Source: Mytilus trossulus (taxonomy: Eukaryota > Mollusca > Bivalvia > Mytilida > Mytilidae). Taken from it: 64,000 bases of DNA. Of this stretch, positions 50,322 through 61,617 are shown in pieces (the stretch's first letter is position 1; every line of letters begins with the position of its first letter). Below the pieces are notes generated by a model that worked only from the letters and a program-made list of their open reading frames with translations, made no database searches and was not told the DNA's origin. The translations under genes and the position numbers were made by a program. The stretch lies in contig NC_086375.1 of NCBI RefSeq assembly GCF_036588685.1, positions 49,112,955 through 49,176,954 on the forward strand. The letters run 5' to 3'.

Positions 50322-52797
50322 TTAATAGCCTCCCTAAAATAATACAGAAAAATGATTAGTCACGAGAAGGAATTTTCAACATTGTTTGTTTTTACGACAT
50401 AAAACAATTAAAAGAAAAAATATATACTTTAATACACACGTATATAGTTTTTTGTATTATTGTTGTGTTGTTGGTTCAGTGATGTATGTTTCAAGATTCA
50501 TATAACATGGTACTCTTGTGAGGAGTTTCAAAATTATTTTTTTTGTTTGTAGATTTTTTCGTTCCGTTTCTTGATTTTCTTGATTTTTCATGAATTTAAA
50601 AATAATCATTCTTCGTTCAAAAATATTACATAAAAATATGTCCAAGAAAATTAAAAGGCATTACAAGAATTAGTGTTATTGATACTTACTTTTGGTTGTT
50701 TGCCGTATTGCTAAAAAGAAATAAAAGAATGAAAACATTATTATCAATTTTTTTGTATGATTTTATGAACTTCTTTACTTTCAAAGTTTAAACAAAATTA
50801 AAAATCATATTAGAATTCATTTAAATTTGTCTTTCTGATAACAAAGTATAAACCACTAAACGGGGAGATATGGGTTGTTCCTACAACTAAGTCCTAAATG
50901 TAGTTAGTAAAAATAAAAATATATTGAAACCGACTACTTTGGTGTCTGTATTGTAAGTCACAACTTTGTCTCTGATACAACATTGTCTGTTTTTTTTACG
51001 GTATTGTAATCATATTTAACTGTATATATAATGAGTATGAGAATGAAATATACGCATTGTTTGTTTTGTTTCACACTAATGATAAACACCATAAAACTAC
51101 TAAAAGAAAGAGGATGAAAAGTAACTTGTATGAACCCTATCTTTTGAAATGATTATTGTACCATTGAATTTTTTAGTTTTTGTACTAATGTGTTGATGGG
51201 CTGTGTGTAATTGAAACATGAAAATAATATATATACATCAATCAAACTTACTTTTTGGGGTTTGGCGTATGGCTAAAAATGAAAAAGAAAATCAATAATT
51301 TATCACTCGTTTAGGTATGGTATAATACATTTTTGTACTAAATTGAATTTATTGAAAGGGTTGATTTGCCGGTAACATAGTCCAACATGTAATCAGTGAA
51401 TATATAATATGTATATATTTATTTATATACTCACACCAAGTACTGTTGGTACAACCTTATATCTTATACAGCATTTCATGTTAATACGGTAAAATACTAA
51501 ATATCTAACATCACAAATACGTTCGAATTATCTTTAAATATATTAAATTGAAGAAAAGAAGTAACAAATCAACCATTGAGTTAAATCATGCCTTTTCTCT
51601 CTATGTTGTTGTCTGTTTCAATAAGGAAATAGACGATTTGAAGTATAAATATAAATCTTACTTAAATTATGAATATAACTATAAAAAATCGGATAAAAAT
51701 TACTCAATTTAAAAAAAAAAATATAATGATGACTTGAAGTTTGAATAAGAAATGACTTGCAGTTTGAATATAACAATGACTTTCTATTTGAATATAATAA
51801 AATTGAGAATGGAAATGGGGAATGTGTCAAAGAGACAACAACCCGACCAAATAAATAAACAACAACAGAAGGTCACCAACAGGTCTTCAATGTAGCGAGA
51901 AATTCCCGCACCCGGAGGTGAAACGACTTGCAGTTTGGGTATAGGAATAACGAGAAGTTAAGAAATTAGACATACTTTTTTCCCATATGTGTTTCCTCCT
52001 TTCCCGTTGTATCCGCTACCATTGTATCCAGTACCTTCATTTTCGTTATCAGCATCTCCAGCATAACCACCGGTATATCCACCATTACCGCCAGTATATC
52101 CTCTATTACCACCAGTATATCCACCAGCACCTTGGTATCCTGCGCCACCAGTGTATCCACCAGCACCACCGGTGTATCCACCAGCTCCACCTGTGTATCC
52201 ACCAGCTCCACCTGTGTATCCACCAGCTCCACCTGTGTATCCACCAGCACCACCAGTGTATCCACCAGCTCCACCTGTGTATCCACCAGCTCCTCCAGTG
52301 TATCCACCAGCACCACCTGTGTATCCACCAGCTCCTCCGGTGTATCCACCAGCACCACCAGTGTATCCACCAGCTCCACCTGTGTATCCACCAGCTCCTC
52401 CGGTGTATCCACCAGCACCACCAGTGTATCCTCTAGGACCTCCAGTGTATCCACCAGCTCCACCTGTGTATCCACCGGCACCACCTGTGTATCCACCGGC
52501 TCCACCTGTATATCCACCGGTCCCACTTGTATATCCACCGGCACCACCTGTGTATCCACCGGCTCCACCTGTATATCCACCAGCCCCACCTGTGTATCCA
52601 GCTCCGCCTCTGTATCCTGCACCGCCATTATAGCCATTACCGCCAGTGTATCCAGCACCACCATTGTTACCGTTTCCCCCTTGATATCCATTGTAACCTC
52701 CTACATAACCATTATATCCATTTTTCCTCTTGTAATTTCCAGCCGCCTGTACTAATACTAATGCACAGCACAAAAGAATAAAACCAGTAGACCACAT
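50322..52797 (-). CDS. Gene 4: secreted Gly/Tyr/Thr repeat protein, thread-matrix-protein-like (MWST class)
   Basis: Exons 52797-51976, 51272-51252, 50710-50690 and 50333-50322 (stop TAA), about 291 aa. The exon 2 donor is gtatgt, the mini-exon donors gtaagt, all phase 0. The ATG lies 8 nt after the acceptor ttttcag. The signal peptide is [20 protein letters not shown], then a basic NYKRKN patch. The core is about 21 near-identical heptads GGYTGGA encoded by a 21-bp minisatellite. An acidic spacer (AGDADNENEG), a short NG tail and NTYGKK follow. The mini-exons encode PYAKPQK and QYGKQPK, so the usual leading Ser-Tyr has become Pro-Tyr and Gln-Tyr; GGY ends the protein. Compared with genes 1 and 2 the core has far fewer Asn-Gly pairs and more Ala and Thr, so it may differ in material properties. 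Function is inferred from its paralogues. Confidence 0.85.
51785..51925 (+). repeat. Dispersed repeat R4, in intron 2 of gene 4
   Basis: AATGTGTCAAAGAGACAACA, ACAGAAGGTCACCAACAGGT and AGCGAGAAATTCCCGCACCC. It lies about 50 bases from the exon 2 donor. Confidence 0.6.
52151..52591 (-). repeat. Coding 21-bp minisatellite in gene 4
   Basis: About 21 head-to-tail units of 21 bp encoding GGYTGGA. On plus, most units are GTGTATCCACCAGCNCCNCC with three main variants: A (AGCACCACC), B (AGCTCCACC) and C (AGCTCCTCC). Their order starts A B B B A B C A C A B C A, then a divergent unit (encodes PR), then units with CCGG. The repeated B-C-A triplets suggest a 63-bp higher-order unit. Confidence 0.9.
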
Positions 52798-53112
52798 TTT
52801 CTATACTGAAAAGAGAATTTAATGATGGATGATTATTTTCTCTATTTGATACAAAACATCATATAAAAATCCTTAGGTTTCTATAATTATTAAGAGAAAA
52901 AAATAAGCAGATTATTTTACAGAAGTTTCGTTATAATTTGATTTCTCGATATTCTTTTACTAGATTTGGTTATTTCAAAAATATTAGAATTAGAAAATAC
53001 ATATAAAAAATAGAACATTATACTAGTATGTGTAGTTTCACTCTTGTTTTTCCTTATTTCTTCAAGACTTTTAATCATTGTATGTATAGAGACATACAAC
53101 ACCAGGAATTAC

Positions 53113-53441
53113 CTTAGTGGTCTTTCATAATTGTCAACCATTTTCCAAAGTGTACAAAACATACACTTTTTCAGACCCCCACCCTCCCTCAAAAAGTGTA
53201 CATCAACTATTTTCAGACTTCAAGACAAGAATCAACCTTTCTTAATAAAAAGAACATCACGTCTATTAGAGTATAGTTTTATATAGAAATGTGCATTGAA
53301 AAGAAACTGAAATATATCTGACTGTTTTATTTGATGTTAAAAAAAAAGTGTACGGTAAAAATGTTGATCTTTTAACTCCCTCCCCCTAGTGTACGTTTTG
53401 TAAACTTTGGAAAATGGTTGACAATTATGGATGACCCCTTA
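53113..53441. mobile_element. MITE-like element in intron 1 of gene 4
   Basis: Inverted ends of about 45 bp share CATAATTGTCAACCATTTTC (left about 53126-53145, right about 53412-53431) and a GTGTAC/GTACAC core. CTTAG occurs at both outer edges and may be the target-site duplication. The size is about 320 bp, with no coding capacity. Confidence 0.65.
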
Positions 53442-54160
53442 GATGTTGTCGGAATTGTGTGTCCTCAATGCTTTTGATTTTTTCATTTAATTAGGCACTT
53501 TCCTTTTTTATTTATCCTTAGATTCGGCTTTTTAATGTTGACTTTTTTGTACTTTTTTGTAGCCTTTTTTAATTCGAGCGTCCCTGGTTAGTGTGTGTAC
53601 AGAGTTGGTGACGTATATATTTTGGGCTTTAAGATATTGGATTAGCATTTTATAAATGCAACAGATAAAGTATACAAACATGGATTTATTCCAGTTAGGT
53701 GTGGCAAACGTGTCTTTAGAAGACGAATATGTTCCACAACACTTGCTTTACCCTCATCTTAGTCAAAAGTAAAAAATCTAAGCGTAAAAAATCTAAGGTA
53801 TAATTTTTCAGTTTTATTATAAGGTACGCATAGAGACATGTGCTTCCAATCTTTATCATAAAAAAGGAATTATTGACAAAATAAATTCTTAATTGGCTGT
53901 ATTTCTTAGACTTAACTCTTGTGCAGGAAATTTGCTACCGTTAATGTTATTATTTACACGTAACAACTCATCAACTCTTTAGAGTACAATCCAAAAGTAT
54001 ATTGAACACATAAGTACATCTTTTCTTTTATGTACTTGTAGGCGCATTTTCTTTTGTATGTCAATGTTTAGTTCTTATTTCAAATGGTTAAAACGAAAAT
54101 CTATTCTCCTTAACTTTGATAATTTCATACCAGAAATTTAAAAAAAAACACGTTACTTAC

Positions 54161-54242
54161 CTAAGTATGACAGGAGGACTACACTGAATATATCACAATA
54201 CTGGAACTCTGTACTTACTACCAAGCTGCTTTCCTTTATATA
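54161..54242 (-). promoter_or_regulatory. Core promoter and non-coding exon 1 of gene 4
   Basis: TATATAAA at 54242-54235 (minus) is followed by a leader ending CTTAG|gtaagt at 54161. The acceptor at 52805/52806 lies 8 nt before the ATG. A second gtaagt at 54218-54213 lies too close to the expected start site (about 54212) to be the normal donor. Intron 1 is 1355 nt and holds a MITE-like element. Confidence 0.68.
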
Positions 54243-54278
54243 CCATAGTTTGTTCATAAACATTCAACACCACGAATT

Positions 54279-54400
54279 ACATATCGATCATGAAATTTAA
54301 TTATTGCATGTTTTTTTAAAGTTTATTAAGTTTGAGGTCAAAAGCAGTTATTAATCTTCACGTGCAAATTTCCGTTTAAAGTAAAAAGGTGAATAAGCAA
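54279..54400 (-). promoter_or_regulatory. Conserved upstream promoter block, gene 4
   Basis: Holds the same ordered motifs as gene 1: ATATCGATC with AAATTTAATTATTGCATG (54280-54310), then AAAAAGGTGAATAAGCAA (383-400 of this kilobase, plus strand). The second motif lies about 146 nt from the TATA box, as in gene 1. The corresponding blocks are at 33381-33490 for gene 2 and 42977-43105 for gene 3. Confidence 0.5.
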
Positions 54401-56308
54401 ATAACACAATTTCTTGTTTTCTGTTTGTTTTAGATTAAAAAAAATGTATTTAGAAGAACTTGCATATGTACATTTTTTGGAAAACATAGATCAATTGAAA
54501 TTTCCAGATTGTTTATGACGAAATAAATTTTAATAAAAGAATAGTGTTTCAATGTCACGCTGAATGCATTATTTTATCTGCCAAAATCTCAAAAATATGT
54601 ATGTCTATTTATTCATTGTACTAATTTTTTGGGAGGGGTGAGGTGTCTATAAATTTTACTCATATATATCCTAGAAGAAAAGCTGATTACTTAACTTGTC
54701 GAAATCCTTGCTTGTATAAGCTTTCGATATATATTTTTTTTAAATTGACAGGTAAAATCGTATTGAGAATAAATGCAATGCAATTTTCAAAATATTTTTT
54801 TTTTTTCATTTTCAAAGAGACATATATTCTGATAAAAAATAGATTGTTTTTGACCTTACTAGCTCGTGAAAGACTAAAACACAGTAAGTGTTTATAACTG
54901 CATCTTATTCATAAAAACAATTGTTATAAATTTTATTTACCCCTAGTTTTCCGTACTTAAAAAAGAATGTAATTGAATAATTATTCAGTATTACTGTTAC
55001 TCTATGTATCTTAGGGGATATTTTGTTCACAGGAGAAAATGCAACAGAACACAAAAAAATAAGAAAACTTTTAAGAAAACCCAGTTTACAGGTACCTGAA
55101 TAGGTAAACGGTGCATTTGACATCTTGATACATCTAATATCAAACTCTATCGGTGTGATCCTTCCAATTCAAACTTGACATCAAGATTTAAGAGTCAAGT
55201 TAAGAGAACATTCACGATTTGAATATTGTCCATTTTCAATTTTGAACAATCTTTTCATGAACGTATGATTAATTGTCTTTCGGTTATCTGTGTGGATTGT
55301 GTGATGTCTAATTGATATACCCTCCATCTCCTTTATTAGTAGTTCACCTCAATCTTCAACAAAACTCATAAAAAATAACGAGTTGCGATATTTGATCACA
55401 CAAAACTTGAAAGTACATTCTGCAAAAAAGGCGACCCGATTCGTATACTTGAATGGAATTTTAAAGTAATTTATAAAATTGACCATTGAACTAACAAACG
55501 AATTCGATCGTTTGATACTTCAGTGTGACTTCAGGTTTTTTGTGCCAAAATATATTTGGTCATGGGGACTTAAGTTAATTGATCTGATTAGAGTCCTGGT
55601 ATTATGTATTTCCTCGGGAACAAATTCTTCTTTTTATACCGTTGGTAATATTGTTTTTTGTTTTTTTTTCATATTTGCTGTTTTTGCTATCAATTTTTCT
55701 CCCTAAAACAGCCTAAAAATAATACGCGTGAGCGCAATATCGTCAACATTAGACATTTGTCTGGAGAATATGTCAAGCTCGAAATCGCCAATTTTTTTTT
55801 CTTTTTGTTTTTTTCCTTCTGTAAGACAGATCTTTTTTGTTTCTGCTTCAGAAAAAACGAAGTAGAAAATAAGTACCCATTGAAATACCGACTGTCTTTT
55901 ATATATAATCGATCCACCAAATTCAGCAAATATGTTGTCTAGCAAAACATGCAGCGTCTGTTGATATTATCTTTGGTATTAGTTTTTGGAATCCGTACGC
56001 TTCTATGCAAAGTAAGATCTGTTGGTGACCTTAACCAAACAAATTTGAGTTAACGAACTTTTGTTTATGTTTGAAAAAAAAGTTCTTTTCAAGGTCAGGT
56101 AACATTAAATAAGCCATGCGACTGATTTTGTTAAATTTTAATATTTCCGTTTTTATGGTTTAAAATGATAAAAGAATCACCAAACGTTTTCAACACAAAT
56201 TAGGCAACAAAGTGACTAATACAAGAACAACAAAGTCGGTCACTACATCATACTTTTATATCATTAAAACGAAAATGTATGTATCAATCATATAAAGTTT
56301 TCAAGAAT

Positions 56309-56520
56309 AAGGAAGGAGAGAGATACCAAACGCAATGGCTAAAAAAGAAAACGACCAACAGACGAACAATAGTAAATAAAATAAAGAAACTTAAAGACTT
56401 AGCAACACGTACCAAACCAAAAAACTGCTTAATTTGCATTACATGTGATACCCGTCGTGTTAATTATGTAAGTACAAAACTGGTAATAAGTATAATTTGC
56501 TAGGTCATATTTGGGAAAAA
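56309..56520 (-). repeat. Dispersed repeat R6, divergent
   Basis: AGAGATACCAAACGCAATGG, ACGAACAATAGTAAATAAA and CCCGTCGTGTTAATTATG. Confidence 0.5.
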
Positions 56521-56754
56521 GGTGTGGAATATTACATTGGATATTAAGAACATATCTGCTTTCCATATATGATTCTCGCAACCTCTTGAATAGGCAGTTT
56601 TACAATAACTTTAAAGCCCGGCTTTAATTGATAAATAAAAAAAAGATGTGAAATAATTTAGTAAGAAGCAATATAACTTTGAATTTCAATTTAGAGATTT
56701 GATGTTTTTAAGACAAATTTGAGATTGTTTTCCGCCAATTGTATATCATATTCT

Positions 56755-56885
56755 ATAAAACTAGGTTTAATCTACATTTTTTTTTTATGTTTGATGTATT
56801 TAATCATTTGATTTTGCCATTTAAATAAGGACTCTTCGTTTAGAATTTTCCTCGGAGTTCAGTTTGTTTGTGATTTACTTTTTTC
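56755..56885 (+). repeat. R1 copy with internal deletion
   Basis: AACTAGGTTTAATCTAC, ATTTGATTTTGCCATTTAAA and TTTTCCTCGGAGTTCAGTTT. Confidence 0.5.
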
Positions 56886-58979
56886 TTTACAAATGTTTCA
56901 CTCTATTGAAAGAATTGATATTTCAGAAAATAAAAAAGATAAATGCATTATTACTAACTTAATTTTGTGAGATAGGCAATTTTTTGGTTCCTTTGACTCA
57001 ATGCGACGACGAATTCTATATTTTAATTGATGGAAGTAGGAGTAGAAGGAATATGGTAGGAAATTCAAAATCATGGTATCTACAAAATTTTCAAGGATGT
57101 GATTGAAGATTTTGCAGCAGATCTTAAGGATTTTTAAGAATCGCTAAATTTCTATCGGCCATCTTTTTACTGCAGAAATAATGGTGTATGGCAGGAGGAC
57201 TAAACTAGTTTGGACTTATCACTTCCTAGTGTAATATATATTACATATTACCTTCGGAGAGAGGGTATTTGTTTCTGTTTTGTTCCTGATATTATCTTTT
57301 TACTTGTTTTGCTAAGCCTTGTTTTTTTTAATTTCATATTTAACATTTTTTCTATAAATGTGACGCCCCATACAAAGGTTGTATTGACATTTTAAGTATG
57401 TGTAATGTTTCTAAAATACCGTAGAGCAAAACAGACGCTTGTTTTTTCCTGATTCCTTTGTCAACATTTTGAGTTTATTAATGTATTCTGAAAAATTGTT
57501 AATATTCTCAGTTTTAGTGCATAGTGATTTTTGATATTTAAATTTAGGTTGAATCACTTGTCAATAACCACAACTATTTAAACAAATCAATCTGTCAATA
57601 CATATTTTTTTTTATAAACATATGCATATTGTATTGACAAAATGTTATTTCCGATTTCGGTGGGTGATTCAAAAGTCACAATCTATTAGAAAAGAATTAG
57701 GGGAAACATGTATGTAATTATGATCTGCATTATTCGCTATTTGAAATTCCATAATCACAATCTAAAGTAGCCACAAATTTAGTCTTAAGGTATTAAAAAT
57801 GAACTGATTTCGAATAAAGCAAATAAAAATTAAAAAAATATTCTCGTCCTGAACATGTAGTTAACATTTGGACTAGACGTTTAGTAACCAAAAATCAATA
57901 AATCAATATATAATTTTAATCAAAATACAATAGCATATAAATCACTCTGACATCAAGAGATAAAAAGTTTCATTTTTTGCGTTTGATTTCATAGATTTTA
58001 ATGTATTTTTCATTTGTTAGCTGTATAGGAAATGATTTACAATAAAAAAAAAAATTATCTTCTTATTTCTTATGCAACAAAAATACTGCAATCTGATTGG
58101 TTGACTACCCCGGTGTAAATAACACCCCACCCTTGTTCACCCGGGGATAAATAAAAGTTTGCCAAAATTTAAAAAAAATGAAATTTGCCTAGAAAAAAAA
58201 ATAAAAATTAACATTTTCCAAAATAAAGAAAAAAACAGAAAATTTATATATATGAATAAAAATAAAAATTGGGGAAATGAAGTACAATATGTAGAAATTA
58301 TAGAGTGTAGAATAAAATGAAATGTTCATGAAATTGCATAAACCTTCTGATATTTTGATTTTTATCTCGCTGTACCTAATAACACCGTGTAAATATACAT
58401 GTTTCTATCAATAGCTAGTGTATCAAGGTAATGAAACTGTAATATGTAACAAAAATTCCCCTTGTGACTTGCCTTTAAGAATATGAGTTTTAAAAACTAA
58501 AAAAAAATGTTTGGGTGGAGATCACGCGTGACATAGATTCTAGTTTGCCGTCGTCAATCTGTATAAACATCGAGGTAAAAATATGAAGCAGACCGTCTTG
58601 TTTTTATAGTATTACCGTAATTTATGAGATATTAGCACTGATTGAAATGTGGATGATTGAGTTCCAGAGCAACAATATAAAATGAGGGTTTTTTTCCATT
58701 GAAAGCGTTTGTGTAAAGTTTGATTTCTATGAAGGAGTAAAGAACATAGTTGGCCAGTAGGGACGCACAATTAGTGCCAATTTAGATACAGACTACTAAA
58801 ATCTGTTACAAAATGATCAACCAAACACTACAAGAAGTCCAGCATCTGACGATAATTGTCGGCGTATTTTTTTCGGAATCACCTAGCCTTTTTTTGTGAC
58901 TTCAAGCAAGAAGTTGTATCTACAATCTTTTTTCATTTATTTTAGTAAAAGTTCTGCTTTATGCAATCGATTAATTATA

Positions 58980-59120
58980 TCTTTCTACATAAGAAAATAC
59001 CTGTACAGAGTCAATAATATGATAGCTGCTATCCATTCGTCTGAAGTGTTTGAGCTTCTGGTTTTTTTTTATCATGGACTTTTTTTTCCCCTCAAAGTTC
59101 AGTATTTTTAGTGAATTTAC
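58980..59120 (+). repeat. Dispersed repeat R1
   Basis: CTACATAAGAAAATACCTGT and GATAGCTGCTATCCATTCGT with a T-rich 3' part. A weaker fragment is at 60710-60810. Confidence 0.5.
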
Positions 59121-59318
59121 TTTTCTCCTGGGTATTGAGGGGAGTAGTTTTTGCGTAACAAAATCAGATTCAAGATATCTTTGGAAAATTTAAGAATTTA
59201 ATTGAAGATTTTGTAATATAAATTAAGGATTTTAAAGAATAAGCCTCTGACTGATTGTACCATGTAAATAAAAATCATCGCAAAAATTTTGAAGACCTGC
59301 TTTTTACTGAAAAAAGAA

Positions 59319-59470
59319 TGATACCAAAGGGATGTTAAGAATACAGAAGTCAATCGTTAATGACAACGCCGTCCCAAATAAAATAAATGACAAAAAATAC
59401 AAAGAGCAGTTCACAACACAAAGCACAACATAAAAAATTAAAGAATGAGCAACGCGAACCAGGCCCTGTT
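59319..59470 (-). repeat. Dispersed repeat R6, divergent
   Basis: ATGATACCAAAGGG, ACAACGCCG and GAGCAACGCGAACCAGGCC. An opposite-strand R6-like copy lies at 59755-59880. Confidence 0.45.
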
Positions 59471-59969
59471 TTCTATCATAATTCTATTTTTATGATAACT
59501 TATTCCTCTCAGGAAGCCCTTAAACCAAGAGTTCCAAGTGGTGAATTTGAAGTGAAACCTCCGCAAACGAGTCGGTTGAGCGTTATGGAATATTTGAGAT
59601 CACGACGGATATATTACATTTGCTGTAACCAAAATCTCGTCTCCTACCGACCGAATTAAACTTATCATCGAGTTTGTACTGACACATTCAAAATAATGAG
59701 TGCCATATTAAGTGCAGTATATGCGTTATCTTCTGTAAATATGAGAACATCCCCTGTATTGAGTAGGGGTCGTTTTATTCAAATCTTTTGCTTTTCTATG
59801 TTGTGTTTTGTTTACAGTTCTTTGTATTTTCATCTTTTTTTTCGTTTTTGTTTTTGTCCATAACGCTGGTAGTTTACATTTGTGCGAGTACAATTTATAA
59901 TAGGAATTTGGAGGTTTGGATGTTTCATCCTTATACATAAAGGTGTCTATGCTTTTCTACCTCATTATC

Positions 59970-60155
59970 AAATAACCTTGGCTGTATTTGGCAAAACTTT
60001 CATGAAATTTTGGTCTTCAGTGCTCTTCAACTTCATACCTTATTTTGGCCTTTTTGATATCTCTTTATTTGAGCGTCATTCATGATTCTTTTGTAGACGA
60101 AACGCGTGCCTGGTGCTAGTATAAATTGCAATCCTAGTATCTATAATGAGTTATT
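59970..60155 (+). repeat. Dispersed repeat R2
   Basis: TTGGCTGTATTTGGCAAAAC, CAGTGCTCTTCAACTTCATA and TTGTAGACGAAACGCG. A more decayed copy follows at 60225-60380. Confidence 0.6.
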
Positions 60156-60404
60156 TACTCCATTGGGGTTACAAATCTTTGATGTGTGTAAATAAAATGT
60201 GATGTGTAGTTTAACAGTGTCAATGTATTTGGGACAAACTGTCGAAATGTTTGTTTCTCAATGCCTTTCAACTATTTTGGCTATTTCCTATTTTTGTTTC
60301 AAGTGTTAGTCGTAAGTGTTTTGTAAACGAACCGTGCATCTGACGTTCACACTTTAAATCGCAATGGTTATGAGTTTATTTGGTATTTGTGATAATCATG
60401 TATT

Positions 60405-60566
60405 GTTTTGGTGTTTTCTGCACTTCAGTGTTTCTATTGTTCCGTCGTTTTTCTCTTAAAGTTTTTTGTTTTCCTCGGCTTTATTTTATTTTCTAACCCG
60501 GATTTGTTTTCTCTCAATAGTTTAGTTACTTTTGAACAGCGGTATACTACTATTGCCTTTATTTAT
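60405..60566 (+). repeat. Dispersed repeat R7
   Basis: GTTCCGTCGTTTTTCTCTTA, AACCCGGATTTGTTTTCTC and CAGCGGTATACTACTATTGC. A short fragment of the same family is at 45230-45272. Confidence 0.55.
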
Positions 60567-60619
60567 CACAAAAAAACGAGGATAAGAGTTGACTTTAGAA
60601 GTAACAAAATGAAGAAAGT

Positions 60620-60642
60620 TAATATATATATATATATATATT
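60620..60642. repeat. (AT)n microsatellite
   Basis: A run of about ten AT dinucleotides. Confidence 0.9.
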
Positions 60643-61535
60643 CCCGTCTATACTTTCAAGTTAACACTTTTGATTACAATTTTGTCTGTAATAAAGCATT
60701 GTCTGTTTTCCATTCCTTCAATGTGTCCAAGCTTTTGATTTTCCGATTTAAAAGAGACTTTCAGTTTAGAATTCTCTTTGAAGTTAGAATTTCTTTAATC
60801 TTTTTAGTTTTACTTTTTATATATACTTCGTGATGGACGCTGCTAGAATAATGCTGCAAAGGGGGGAAAATGCTAATAATCTTATAAAAATATCCTCTCC
60901 CATAAATGACGTATGGTTTTTGATGCGAGTTTCGTGTGCTTAAGATTGACATTCAAATGACGTTTTTAGTAAAGAAACAATACAATAAGAGAATTTGTTT
61001 GCTTAATGCTGGGACAAAACAGAATTGTCGTGCAGAAAAGAAAGTATCCCGAAAAAGGGCTAGAAACATATGTGCTCATTGAGCGTCGCAGATTTAAAAT
61101 GCGCTCTTAAATACATCGCCGAACAGCTTTGATTAATTCAGTTAGAGATTCTAGTTGGTTTTTGTATGGCTTGAGCTTTTTTGTATTGCAAAGTCCTTAA
61201 CTACATCCATTAGCCTGAGGAACTCGATACTTCTGATATGTGGCTTACAACTCTCTTAGTTGTTCATTGTTTGCAGTGCCAATGTTACCAGTAATAACAT
61301 TACCAGCAGGACAATATTTATATGGGAACAATGAATACCAGATATTAGGAGGTTTGTTTTTTGCATCCTTGAGAGTATAAATCTCTGCTGTCCGTCGTGG
61401 TGGAAAATCTTGTGTGTAATAGGTTAAGTGAAGGTATTTGAAATGTCATGTGTATTTTAGGATATCAGTGTTTTTTACTGTCATTTTTATTGTTTAAGGA
61501 AAAAAGATATTAACACAGTATATATCTATGCAAAT

Positions 61536-61541
61536 TTTAAT
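61536..61541 (-). terminator. Poly(A) signal of gene 5
   Basis: ATTAAA 77 nt after the stop, in the same conserved context as gene 4. An AATAAA further on (61491-61486) is an alternative. Confidence 0.45.
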
Positions 61542-61617
61542 AAGCATAAACAGATAGTTTCATTACAATAAAGAAATTAGCCGTTTACAATCAGATTGAA
61601 TTTTGTTGACAGGTTCC

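Larger units (their letters stand above)
54401..61480. other. Spacer between genes 4 and 5
   Basis: Holds R6, R1, R2 and R7 copies. A CACCCCGGTGTAAATAACACC-like, GC-richer palindromic patch lies at 58108-58146. No gene supported. Confidence 0.5.

Noticed and set aside
52132-52755. Long plus-strand open frames opposite gene 4, for example a run of PPVYPPA units
   Set aside because: These are antisense readings of the GGYTGGA minisatellite. Low-complexity repeats lacking stop codons stay open in several frames. There is no signal peptide or splice context on the plus strand.
58108-58146. GC-richer palindromic patch resembling a regulatory hairpin
   Set aside because: Only one copy here and no gene nearby; probably part of a dispersed repeat.
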